Shown piece by piece: positions 1 through 7,553 of a DNA stretch of 44,079 nucleotides. The notes under the pieces are model-generated. The model saw nothing but the letters and a program-made list of their open reading frames with translations, was not told where the DNA came from and did not search any database. Both the position numbers and the translations under genes were made by a program. The stretch comes from Martinezella tropici. GTDB lineage: Bacteria > Pseudomonadota > Alphaproteobacteria > Rhizobiales > Rhizobiaceae. How positions within the stretch are numbered: the first letter of the stretch is position 1; each line of letters opens with the position of its first letter. The stretch covers positions 1-44,079 of the forward strand of contig JUHI01000031.1 of NCBI GenBank assembly GCA_000799755.1, in the 5' to 3' direction.

Positions 1-288
1 CTTCGCTCTTATGGTGCGGCTCGGCGGCAGGTGATGCCAACGATCGAGCATCGATCTCACAAGGGGCTGAACAATCGCGCCGAAAACTCGCATCTTCCAC
101 TACGGAAACGAGAGCGGGTGATGCAGCGATTTCGCTCGCCAGGCGGACTGCAACGTTTCGTCAGCATCTTCTCCGCGGTCCGAAATCTCTTCGTCCCAGC
201 ACGAAGTCAGCACTCAGCATTCGACATCCGTCTGCATCGCCTCGCGGCGATGGCACATTGGAAGGGCGTCGCCGGAATCGACGCCTGA
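1..288 (+). CDS. IS6-family transposase, C-terminal part (5' end outside window)
   Basis: The frame is open from base 1, so the protein enters from outside the window; about 95 residues are visible. They begin LRSYGAARRQVMP and continue HRSHKGLNNRAENSH, which is the region around the third catalytic acidic residue (the Glu of NRAENSH) of the DDE domain of IS6/IS240-type transposases. The following RKRERVMQRFRSPGGLQRF and the Arg/His-rich tail ending in MAHWKGVAG match the usual C-terminus of rhizobial members. These enzymes move the element by cointegrate formation. Whether the copy is intact cannot be judged because the N-terminal HTH and the first two catalytic Asp residues lie off the window. 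The family call is confident. Confidence 0.85.
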   Translation, partial: LRSYGAARRQVMPTIEHRSHKGLNNRAENSHLPLRKRERVMQRFRSPGGLQRFVSIFSAVRNLFVPARSQHSAFDIRLHRLAAMAHWKGVAGIDA

Positions 289-340
289 TCGCTCAGCAAA
301 ATGCCCGATCCGTAGCTCTGGAACTTAACCTGACATCACC
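1..340 (+). mobile_element. Right end of an IS6-family insertion sequence (approximate)
   Basis: The transposase stops at 288. IS6 elements normally end within a few tens of bases of the stop in a short inverted repeat. A possible end is the stretch at about 321-340 (GAACTTAACCTGACATCACC), but the partner repeat is outside the window, so the boundary is a guess. Confidence 0.35.
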
Positions 341-539
341 CATGGAGCATGGCCGCACCGGCGCGCAATCGTTGATCTGGGACACGGATGGTTACGTATT
401 GTTCGAAGATCGCTTTTCGGTAGCTGGCGCGGGAATTGGCGGGCGTGGACTGCACAGAATGGTGCTCAGTCCGCACTGGCAGGCAAGTAGCACAGACAAC
501 TGAGGTTCATGAGTAAGTTCGCTATTGGCGGGAACGCAC

Positions 540-1952
540 ATGAAGATAGCTGTTATTGGAACCGAATATGTAGGCCTGGTCATCGGCACATGTTTTGCCG
601 AATGGGGCAATCGGGTCGTTTGCGTGGACAAGAATGCCGATAAGGTCGCCGATCTTCGTCACGGCAGGATGCCCATCTACGAGCCGGATCTCGATGAGTT
701 GGTGGAACGCAACTATGCCGCGGGACGACTTGATTTCTCCTGCGATTTGGCAATGTCAGTCGAAGGCGCTGCCATCGTCTTCATAGCAGTCGGCACGATG
801 CCCCACCTGGGACAAGAAGGTGCCGACGCTTCCTTGCTCTACGTTGCCGCACGCGAACTCGCGCCACTCATTTCAGTCAACACCGTCGTGGTGATCAAAT
901 CGACGGTGCCGATTGGAACAGGTGACGCCGTGCAGCGGATCATCGGGACGGTCCGCGCGGCAAGCACTTTTGCGGTCGTCTCCAATCCGGAGTTTCTGCG
1001 TGAAGGCATTGCCGTGCGCGATTTCCTCGCTCCGGACCGCATCGTGCTCGGCGTGGAAGATGAATGGGCCTACAAGCGGCTCATCGAGCTTTATGACGTT
1101 GCGATCGAGCGCCGGAATACGCCCGTCATCATCACGATGCGACGCACGGCCGAGTTGATCAAGCATGCCGCCAATGCCTTCCTCGCCACGAAGGTCACCT
1201 TCATCAACGAACTCGCCGATCTTTGCGAGGAGATGGGCAGCGATGTCGGAGAGCTGGCTCTCGGCATGGGCCTCGACAAGCGCATAGGGGCAAGCCTCCT
1301 CGCCGCTGGACCCGGCTATGGCGGCTCATGCTTCCCAAAAGGTGCGCTGGCGTTGTTGCAGACGGCGCAGGAGCACGGCGTGGCGCTTCGCATCGTGGAA
1401 GAAACCCTTGCCGCCAACGAAGCGCGCAAGCGGCGCATGGCCCGCAAGGTCACCGAAGCACTCGGCGGCAATATCGATGGTCTGATCATAGCCGTTCTTG
1501 GTCTGACCTTCAGGCCCGATACCGACGACATGCGCGACGCGCCTTCCATACCGCTCATCGAGACCTTGCAGCGTCTCGGGGCTCGCATCCAAGCATACGA
1601 CCCCCTCGGCAACGAAAATGCAGCAAAAGTCCTCAACAGCGTCGACTTCTACGAGGATCTCTACGAATGCGCGAGAAACGCGGATGCCGTCGTCGTCGTG
1701 ACGGAATGGGACGCCATTCGGAAAATCGACCTGGCTCAACTCAAGCAGAAGGTCCGCCAGCCCGTTCTCATAGATCTGCGAAATGCGCTCGACATGGAGG
1801 CCGCCAGACAGATCGGCTTTCGTGTTTGCACCATAGGCAGGTCGGCAAGCGAGCAAAAGGGGCTGCAGGACATTGCCAAGCGGCGTACTCGACAACGATC
1901 CACGCGGCCAACAACGGCAAGGCCCGTCCCAATCACAATACGGGAGAAGTAA
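540..1952 (+). CDS. ugd: UDP-glucose 6-dehydrogenase family protein with altered key residues
   Basis: 470 residues, the usual length for the UDP-glucose/GDP-mannose dehydrogenase family, which oxidises UDP-glucose to UDP-glucuronate for acidic exopolysaccharide. Seen: N-terminal Rossmann domain (MKIAVIGTEYVG, residues 1-12), PEFLREG (150-156), Lys208 in AELIKHAANAF, and the thiol motif GGSCFPKG with Cys264. Two family-invariant positions differ: the second Gly of GxGYVG is Glu9 (GAA, 564-566), and the Asp of CFPKD, a catalytic residue in studied enzymes, is Gly268 (GGT, 1341-1343). The rest is well conserved, so it is either recently inactivated or altered in function. The ATG at 540 is preferred over an in-frame TTG at 525 because the family begins MKIAVIG. 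The stop is one base before the next gene, so it heads an operon with three secreted proteins. Confidence 0.85.
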   Translation: MKIAVIGTEYVGLVIGTCFAEWGNRVVCVDKNADKVADLRHGRMPIYEPDLDELVERNYAAGRLDFSCDLAMSVEGAAIVFIAVGTMPHLGQEGADASLLYVAARELAPLISVNTVVVIKSTVPIGTGDAVQRIIGTVRAASTFAVVSNPEFLREGIAVRDFLAPDRIVLGVEDEWAYKRLIELYDVAIERRNTPVIITMRRTAELIKHAANAFLATKVTFINELADLCEEMGSDVGELALGMGLDKRIGASLLAAGPGYGGSCFPKGALALLQTAQEHGVALRIVEETLAANEARKRRMARKVTEALGGNIDGLIIAVLGLTFRPDTDDMRDAPSIPLIETLQRLGARIQAYDPLGNENAAKVLNSVDFYEDLYECARNADAVVVVTEWDAIRKIDLAQLKQKVRQPVLIDLRNALDMEAARQIGFRVCTIGRSASEQKGLQDIAKRRTRQRSTRPTTARPVPITIREK

Positions 1953-1953
1953 T

Positions 1954-2493
1954 ATGAAGAAATCAAGAAAGAAGACCTCCCTGGCTCTTGCGACATCGCT
2001 GGCATTTGCGATCGCTCTTGGGTTCGCAACAGGGAGCAATGCGACCGCAGCCGCAACGACCATCAAGGTACCCGATGGCGCAAGGCCCATGACGGCAAAC
2101 GAACTCTATATGCTCTATCACGACAAGAGTTGGCGATGGCCCGACGGCGCCGGCCGAATGCAAAATGCTGACCGACGGTTTTCCGCCTGGGTCGACGGCA
2201 CCGGCGGACAATCCTGGGCGGAGGGCCGCTGGGCCGTGACGGATACCGGCCTTCTGTGTCTCAACGCAACGTGGCACGCCGCGAACGGCCAGTTTCCGGC
2301 AAAGACCTGCTTCATCCACCGTATTCTCGATGGAACGATCTATCAGAAGCGGGAGACGGGCGGAGCATGGTTCGTGTTTCGCCATCCCATAACCCAAAAG
2401 GCTGATGAGGCAACAAACCTGATCACCGACGACCTGGTCTCACAGCGGCTGGAGGTCCTGAAGACTTCCTTGGCCATCCGCAAGACCGAATAG
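1954..2493 (+). CDS. Secreted DUF995-family protein (first copy)
   Basis: 179 residues. The first ATG with a ribosome site (GGGAG at about 1943) is at 1954, directly after the dehydrogenase stop. An N-terminal basic stretch and hydrophobic segment (to about residue 34) form a signal peptide. The body carries the DUF995 pattern: PMTANELYMLY, SWRWPDGAG, RRFSAW, LCLNATW, CFIHR, GTIYQKR, and WFVFRH near the C-terminus. The function of DUF995 is not established; the family is largely rhizobial and periplasmic or secreted. A second, clearly related copy lies at 3489-3986, so the two flank the GH26-like hydrolase. The operon context (UDP-sugar dehydrogenase plus hydrolase) suggests a role with surface polysaccharide, which is inference. 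Confidence 0.8.
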   Translation: MKKSRKKTSLALATSLAFAIALGFATGSNATAAATTIKVPDGARPMTANELYMLYHDKSWRWPDGAGRMQNADRRFSAWVDGTGGQSWAEGRWAVTDTGLLCLNATWHAANGQFPAKTCFIHRILDGTIYQKRETGGAWFVFRHPITQKADEATNLITDDLVSQRLEVLKTSLAIRKTE

Positions 2494-2510
2494 AGGAAGG
2501 AGGCAATCCG

Positions 2511-3458
2511 ATGAAAACCCTATCGAAACTGACAACGGCTTTGCTTGCCGCCGGTGCCCTGTGCGGCGGCGTTTACGCCGCCAGCAACGGCCTGGATGCG
2601 AAGGCCGAGACCCGGCCTCTCTTCAATGACAAGAGGCCGATCATCACGCCGCAGTCGCTGCCAGGGGGCGCTTATGATCCTAACGGGGATTTTTCCAATG
2701 ACCCCAATCCAAAGATCGAGCACCTCTTCCTGCCCTGGGAAGATGTCGATCTCTCAACTCTGAGCACGGCAGACGACTATGCCCGCAAACGTGGGCGCTC
2801 ACTACTGATTACAATCGAGCCCTGGTCATGGGCCAGTAATTGGCGCGTCACGCCAACCGATCTTCTCGACGGAATTTTGGCGGGCCGTTACGATTCGAAC
2901 ATGACGGCGATCTGCTCGGCCGCGGCCAAACTCAACGCACCCGTCACCATCCGTTGGGCCCAGGAAATGGATGAGAAGAACGGACAGTTCACATGGGCCT
3001 ACTGGAAAGCCGAGGATTACGTGAAAGCCTATAGGCACGCCGTTACCGTCTGCCGCAAGAGCCTTCCCACGGCAAAGTACATGTGGTCGCCGATGGGCAA
3101 GGACGGGCTTGAGGCCTACTATCCAGGCGACTCATTTGTCGACGTCGTTGGCCTGTCGGTCTTCGGCTATCAGCCGTTCGACCAGCACAAGCTGGGGCGT
3201 GACTCGACTTTCGTCGAAGCGACCAAACCGGGCTACGATCGTGTGAAGCGCTTCAAGAAACCAATCGTGATCGCGGAGTTGGGTTATCAGGGCGATGAAG
3301 CCTATGTTCACGCATGGGCCGAAGATGCCAACAAGCCGCATTCCGAATTCCCTGATTTGAAAGCAGTAGTCTACTTCAACGACCGGGAAGTCTATCCCTG
3401 GCCGGATGGCTTAGGCCGGCCGGACTGGCGCGTTGCCACGCCGCCACTCTTGAATTGA
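2511..3458 (+). CDS. Secreted GH26-like glycoside hydrolase
   Basis: 315 residues with signal peptide (MKTLSKLTTALLAAGALCGGVYA). The fold pattern is that of clan GH-A, family GH26-like (beta-mannanase / beta-1,3-1,4-glucanase type). RWAQEMD at 148-154 supplies the probable acid/base Glu152, where the family usually has RxxHEM. PIVIAELGYQ supplies the probable nucleophile Glu256, and VDVVGLSVFGY (about 201-211) is the usual strand before it. The His next to the acid/base Glu is Gln here. The protein has only the catalytic domain and no binding module. AGGAAGGAGG sits just before the ATG at 2511. It lies 17 bases after the first DUF995 gene and 30 before the second, so one transcript is likely. 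A role in trimming or releasing an exported beta-glycan is inferred from context. Confidence 0.72.
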   Translation: MKTLSKLTTALLAAGALCGGVYAASNGLDAKAETRPLFNDKRPIITPQSLPGGAYDPNGDFSNDPNPKIEHLFLPWEDVDLSTLSTADDYARKRGRSLLITIEPWSWASNWRVTPTDLLDGILAGRYDSNMTAICSAAAKLNAPVTIRWAQEMDEKNGQFTWAYWKAEDYVKAYRHAVTVCRKSLPTAKYMWSPMGKDGLEAYYPGDSFVDVVGLSVFGYQPFDQHKLGRDSTFVEATKPGYDRVKRFKKPIVIAELGYQGDEAYVHAWAEDANKPHSEFPDLKAVVYFNDREVYPWPDGLGRPDWRVATPPLLN

Positions 3459-3488
3459 CCAGGATGATGGACGTTTGAGGAGAAACAC

Positions 3489-3986
3489 ATGTCTTTATTC
3501 CGCTTCATCATCCTCAATGCGATGTTCACGACGCTGCTGCTCAGCACTGCGAGCGCAGCAACACAACATCAGATCGAGAAGATAACGGCACATGCAGCCC
3601 ATCAAGCCACGCCAATGAGCGCCAAGGAGCTTAGAAAACTCTACTCAGGACGCTCATGGATATGGAAAGACGGCGCCGGCTTCTTCTCCAGTCATCATCG
3701 ACGGTTCACGGCCTGGTCGCACACAGGCGCTCAAAGATCCTACGCAAGGGGCGTCTGGTATGCGACAGACCGCGGCAAGCTCTGCATGAATGCCGTATGG
3801 TACACGAAGAAAAGTGCAGCACCCAATCTATCCTGCTTCCTGCATCGCGAGAAAGCGGGGGTCATCTATCAGAAGCGAGCATCAGGCGGAAAATGGTATG
3901 TATTCCGTCATAATCCAATCAAGCATGATGACGAAGTTCTGAAACTGCGACCGGGCGATTATGTCCGCAAACACCTACCCGGTTGA
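3489..3986 (+). CDS. Secreted DUF995-family protein (second copy)
   Basis: 165 residues with a signal peptide ending near SASA/AT (about residue 24) and a ribosome site GAGGAG just upstream. It shares with the first copy PM(T/S)AxEL, SWxWxDGAG, RRFxAW, GxWxxTDxGxLC, NAxW, CFxH, GxIYQKR, GGxW(F/Y)VFRH and a C-terminal (D/G)DxV element. Sequence between these blocks has diverged, so the duplication is not recent. It is the last gene of the dehydrogenase operon. Function is unknown; the paired arrangement around a hydrolase suggests that the two work with the same extracellular glycan, or one with each product. Confidence 0.8.
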   Translation: MSLFRFIILNAMFTTLLLSTASAATQHQIEKITAHAAHQATPMSAKELRKLYSGRSWIWKDGAGFFSSHHRRFTAWSHTGAQRSYARGVWYATDRGKLCMNAVWYTKKSAAPNLSCFLHREKAGVIYQKRASGGKWYVFRHNPIKHDDEVLKLRPGDYVRKHLPG

Positions 3987-4117
3987 AGTCGAATACTCAC
4001 ATAGGGGCCTTTACCCGGATAGCGGGCGGCTTGCGTCTTACCTGTTCCGCCGAACCGCCATCCGAGAAATGCCCCTATTTTTTCTCGATGGGACTGCGCG
4101 CCGTTGCCGGCTTCATT

Positions 4118-4438
4118 TCAAAATGCACTCCGATTGTAGCAATGGGATGTTCTGCCAAATCCGCTCGGCGTGCAGATATAAGGAGAACCTTTGAAGTAAT
4201 CTTCGGCGGAAACGGAAGTTGTCCTGGCGAGAGAGTTCCCGCTATATAAGACAACATTGTCCTTCTCATACTTCTTCATATACAACTTAACAGTTTTATT
4301 GTTCGCACGCGCGCTCTCGCTAGCATTCACATTTCCAGATGTGATTAGAGAAGACGCAATCACAAGTATAGATGTCAAAAAAACGCCAATATAACGATTA
4401 TTATTGGATAGACTGCAAGAGTTTTTCCAAAAGCTCAT
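4118..4438 (-). CDS. Small secreted protein with C-terminal CTPSGFG motif
   Basis: 106 residues. The start at 4438 is fixed by AAGGAGAG, which lies inside the 18 bases between an upstream in-frame ATG (4456) and this one. Residues 15-40 are a hydrophobic signal peptide (RYIGVFLTSILVIASSLITS, then NVNAS). The mature part is only about 65 residues, rich in Lys, Tyr and Asn, and ends in YICTPSGFGRTSHCYNRSAF with two cysteines (89 and 100) that could form one disulfide. I associate this CTPSGFG ending with short exported proteins of Rhizobiales, but the function is unknown. Its base composition is markedly more AT-rich than the neighbours, with Asn AAT/AAC and Lys AAA common, suggesting a different origin. 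Confidence 0.65.
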   Translation of the reverse strand: MSFWKNSCSLSNNNRYIGVFLTSILVIASSLITSGNVNASESARANNKTVKLYMKKYEKDNVVLYSGNSLARTTSVSAEDYFKGSPYICTPSGFGRTSHCYNRSAF

Positions 4439-4946
4439 AAGCTTACTCTCCTTCACAGGTTCGTTTCGTTCATTTCAGCGGAAAATATTTAAGCTTTTTC
4501 TATAAATATCTTGAAAATATTAATGAAATCTGCTTAATTTCCCCTCTCAGTCTTCGGGCGGGGATCTGCGACAATGCTGCCTGCAGCGGTGACAATCTGG
4601 CGCGACATTCCATGGATGCACAGAGCCTTTGCTCGGACATCCACAGACTTCTTCGATTTGCCGGCCAATCCATATTGCAAGCAGGGATTCACGTCTCATA
4701 CACCGATGCGGTCGCTTCCTTTTTGGCTATCCGCCGACCTTGGGGCGGTCGGATGGATGCAAATTCGGGCCGTTTTGCGACGATTGATCAAGTCCGACGA
4801 TATGCGAAACCAGTGCTATACGCGCATTAGTCATATCTGGAGCACTTTGCTCAACCTCGTGGACGTCGCCCATCCTGCTTTCCTGCAGCAAGGATGCGGA
4901 TGGCTCTGTCAGCCAATCCGTCATGTTTTCCCAAAAGGTCACCACG
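4439..4946. other. Intergenic region, AT-rich promoter-like leader
   Basis: No convincing gene. Bases about 4480-4545 are strongly AT-rich (AATATTT-type runs) and probably carry the promoter of the small secreted gene on the minus strand; a TTTATAGAAA-like element, read on the minus strand, is a possible -10. The open frame on the plus strand from 4574 has no recognisable domain, no good ribosome site and odd composition, and is not called. Confidence 0.3.
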
Positions 4947-6077
4947 ATGATGTGGGATAAAACCGAGACCAATTCGGGGCAACCAGGCTTCGTTGAACGG
5001 CGTCGCTGGCCCCGTGTTTCCGAAACTCCGCTCTGCGGTAACGCCACAGACCTGCCGGAGCTGGTGTCACTGCCATTTTCAACGTCGAGCGAGGCTCCGG
5101 CCCGGCAGTTTCCGGCCTGGAAGGAGCGCGTGGCGCCATTGATAGACGCCTGTCTTCCCGAAAACTCACAGGCTGACGGTTGTTTTGCAGCAAACCACAC
5201 CGTCTGGAATCTCGAAGGTGCGCTTCTCATCCAGCAGGAAACGCCAGCCTACAGCTATGAACGCTCAGCCGACAAAATACGCTTCAGCTCGATAGATCAT
5301 TGGCAGATCACGCTCCTGCGCGCAGGCAAGACATGGACGAGCGTCAACGGACATGTCGTCGAAAACGAGCCCGGCATGATGGAAATCCGCGCGCTTGGCT
5401 GCCCGTTTTATGGCCGCACCCTGAGCGCGCAATCCGTTAGCCTCATTCTACCTTGCGATCTGTTTGCCGATTATGGTGGCCTGCCTGGCGCAAGCAATAA
5501 CGTCGTCCTGGCAGGTGCGCGCGTCAGGTTGCTGGCCGACTATATTGCTTTTCTCGAAGCAAACCTCAGTCGTTTGACAAGAGAAGATCTGCATGGCGTG
5601 CGCAACCAGCTTCAGGAGATGATATTCCACAGCGTGGCATCGCTTGTGGATGCCCAAAAGAGCAGCGATCGCAGTGCGGAGATCGGGCTGATGTCAAAGG
5701 CTCGCCGCTTCATCCAGACCAATCTCGGATCGGCGGATCTAACCCCTGAAACATTGAGCCACGAGCTGGCCATCTCCCGAACCAGGCTTTATGAACTGTT
5801 TCAAGCATCTGGCGGCGTCTTGAACTACATCCGAAGAAGACGCCTTCTAGCCGCGCGTGCAGCACTTGCCGATACCGGCAACGGTCGACGAATTGCGGAT
5901 ATCGCCAGCGATTTCAGCTTTGAATCTGCGGCCAATTTCAGCCGGGCATTCACACACGAATTCGGCTATAGCCCAAGCGAAGTCCGCCGACATACCGGAG
6001 AATGCAAGATAGAACATCCGCCACGGATGACGGAGACATCCACCTTCAGCGACTGGCTTAATACTCTCGGCATTTAA
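4947..6077 (+). CDS. AraC-family transcriptional regulator
   Basis: 376 residues. The C-terminal 100 residues hold two helix-turn-helix units: LTPETLSHELAISRTRLYEL and RIADIASDFSFESAANFSRA, followed by FGYSPSEVRR, the standard AraC signature. The N-terminal part (about residues 90-230) resembles the AraC_binding_2 sensor domain (DHWQITLLRAGKTW, PGMMEIRALGCPF). Start ATG at 4947 is chosen over 4923 because AAAAGG lies eight bases before it. The regulated gene is not evident; the nearest genes are the small secreted protein (divergent) and the LacI gene (convergent). Such sensor domains often bind small effectors, but no ligand can be inferred. Confidence 0.88.
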   Translation: MMWDKTETNSGQPGFVERRRWPRVSETPLCGNATDLPELVSLPFSTSSEAPARQFPAWKERVAPLIDACLPENSQADGCFAANHTVWNLEGALLIQQETPAYSYERSADKIRFSSIDHWQITLLRAGKTWTSVNGHVVENEPGMMEIRALGCPFYGRTLSAQSVSLILPCDLFADYGGLPGASNNVVLAGARVRLLADYIAFLEANLSRLTREDLHGVRNQLQEMIFHSVASLVDAQKSSDRSAEIGLMSKARRFIQTNLGSADLTPETLSHELAISRTRLYELFQASGGVLNYIRRRRLLAARAALADTGNGRRIADIASDFSFESAANFSRAFTHEFGYSPSEVRRHTGECKIEHPPRMTETSTFSDWLNTLGI

Positions 6078-6218
6078 TGGTACGGAACACAATACGGCGG
6101 CCGAGAAATTCTAATGCAGTTGAACAATTGCGGCAGAGGCATTTACGATACATCTGGGCATGTGCAGCAGATCAAGAGCCAGCCGTAACGTCGACTGCAA
6201 CCGCAATATTGCCACCCG

Positions 6219-7226
6219 TCAGTCCGGTTGAGGCGAAGAGGTTGTTTCGCCTTCAGAAATCTCGCAGGCCAACAAGAGAGGCTTGTCGAGATCGGGGGCA
6301 TCCTGCTTGCCCAGCAGGATGGTGACGGCCGTCGCTGCTATTTCCCTGATCGGCTGTTTCACGGTCGTCAGGCGCGGCGTTGTCATGCTTGCAAGCGGAA
6401 TGCCGTCGAAACCGACAATGGAAAGGGCAGCCGGTATCGGGATCCCCAGGTCATGGGCGGCGCGCATGCAGCCGATCGCCTGCTGGTCGGAACTTGCGAA
6501 TATGGCGGTCGGCCGCTCGTGGCGTGCTCGCGCGAGAAGATAGTTTCCCGCGGACCGGCCGCTTTCATAGTCGAAGGCCGCTTCTGCGATCAACGGCAAC
6601 GCATTCTGCTCGCCACGACTGGCAAACTTCATCGCATCGAGATAGCCCTTAAGGCGATCACTGGCGGGGACCGAATCCTTCGGGCCTGAAATGAAGCCGA
6701 TACGGCGATGGCCAAGCTTCAGAAGATGCTCGACGCCGATACGCACGCCATTGCGATGATCGGAGGCGATGCCGGAATATCCCGGCAGAAGGCGATCGAC
6801 GATGACGATTGGCAGGCCCTTTGGCAGCTTGAGCGTATGGAAATCATTGCTCGGAACGAGGATGATGCCATCCACTTTCCGGCTTGTCAGCTGGCCGATC
6901 CGGTCTGCCTCCTTGGCCGCATGGTCGAACGAGGTCATGACGATGATGTTGTAGCCATGACCTGCGGCCGCCTGTTCGGCGGATTGGACGAGCTCCGAGA
7001 AAAAGGGGTTGGTGAGGTCCGGAATAACGATGCCGATGAGGCGGCTGACCTTGCTACGCATGCTTCTGGCAGATGGATCGGGCATGTAGCCGAGTTCTTC
7101 GATGACGCCTCTAACCCGCGCCCTCAACTCGTCCGTTACAGACGGATGGTCGTTCAAAACTCTTGAAACGGTCCCGGTGGAAACTCCCGCCAGCTTGGCA
7201 ACGTCTCGAATTCCGACCTTTGGCAT
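6219..7226 (-). CDS. LacI-family transcriptional repressor
   Basis: 335 residues from ATG 7226 (a TTG at 7238 is an alternative start; neither has ideal Shine-Dalgarno spacing). N-terminal helix-turn-helix IRDVAKLAGVSTGTVSRVL and hinge helix around SARSMRS, then a periplasmic-binding-like sensor domain (IGIVIPDLTNPFFSELV, VDGIILVPS, RRIGFISGP, FASSDQQAIG, VGFDGIPLA). It is divergent from the CUT2 sugar importer at 7554, and two identical LacI-type half-palindromic sites lie between them. It therefore probably represses the importer and itself, released by the imported sugar or a derivative. Confidence 0.92.
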   Translation of the reverse strand: MPKVGIRDVAKLAGVSTGTVSRVLNDHPSVTDELRARVRGVIEELGYMPDPSARSMRSKVSRLIGIVIPDLTNPFFSELVQSAEQAAAGHGYNIIVMTSFDHAAKEADRIGQLTSRKVDGIILVPSNDFHTLKLPKGLPIVIVDRLLPGYSGIASDHRNGVRIGVEHLLKLGHRRIGFISGPKDSVPASDRLKGYLDAMKFASRGEQNALPLIAEAAFDYESGRSAGNYLLARARHERPTAIFASSDQQAIGCMRAAHDLGIPIPAALSIVGFDGIPLASMTTPRLTTVKQPIREIAATAVTILLGKQDAPDLDKPLLLACEISEGETTSSPQPD

Positions 7227-7372
7227 AACGGAAACCAATATCCCTTCATCTCACCTTCGAGGACACCCAAGAGCGCCTGATCCGGGCTCTCAGCTAATGG
7301 TCTCTCCCGCCTTAGTCAAAGGACTTCATCTTGAACCGACCCTCCAAGGCATAAGGACAGCGCAAACCCATT

Positions 7373-7386
7373 TGGAAACGGTTCAT
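7373..7386. promoter_or_regulatory. LacI-type operator, distal copy
   Basis: TGGAAACGGTTCAT, containing GAA-ACGG-TTC with the central CG step typical of LacI-family operators. Identical to the copy at 7487-7500, 114 bp away. It lies nearer to the repressor gene. Confidence 0.7.
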
Positions 7387-7451
7387 CATACCTATCTTGT
7401 CTCATCGGTAAAGTTGTAAATTTATGTGATATCCGGCACCAATCCGGCGCC

Positions 7452-7486
7452 TTGACAATTCTTAATGGCATGCTACCCAATATACG
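7452..7486 (+). promoter_or_regulatory. Probable promoter of the CUT2 importer
   Basis: TTGACA at 7452-7457 is a consensus -35. The -10 is not clear-cut; the candidate area is about 7474-7486 (ACCCAATATACG). The proximal operator begins at 7487, immediately downstream, so repressor binding would block initiation. Confidence 0.5.
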
Positions 7487-7500
7487 TGGAAACGGTTCAT
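7487..7500. promoter_or_regulatory. LacI-type operator, proximal copy
   Basis: Second exact copy of TGGAAACGGTTCAT, just downstream of the probable promoter and 54 bp before the binding-protein start. Confidence 0.72.
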
Positions 7501-7553
7501 TGTCGCAGACAACTCAGGTGGAGCTGAGCCCAGGACCGTTCGGGAGGAGAGAA

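Noticed and set aside
258..503. Open frame between the transposase and the dehydrogenase
   Set aside because: No recognisable product; it crosses the likely IS end and lacks a ribosome site.
4574..4960. Plus-strand open frame of 128 codons before the AraC gene
   Set aside because: No domain, no good ribosome site, irregular composition and overlap with the AraC start.
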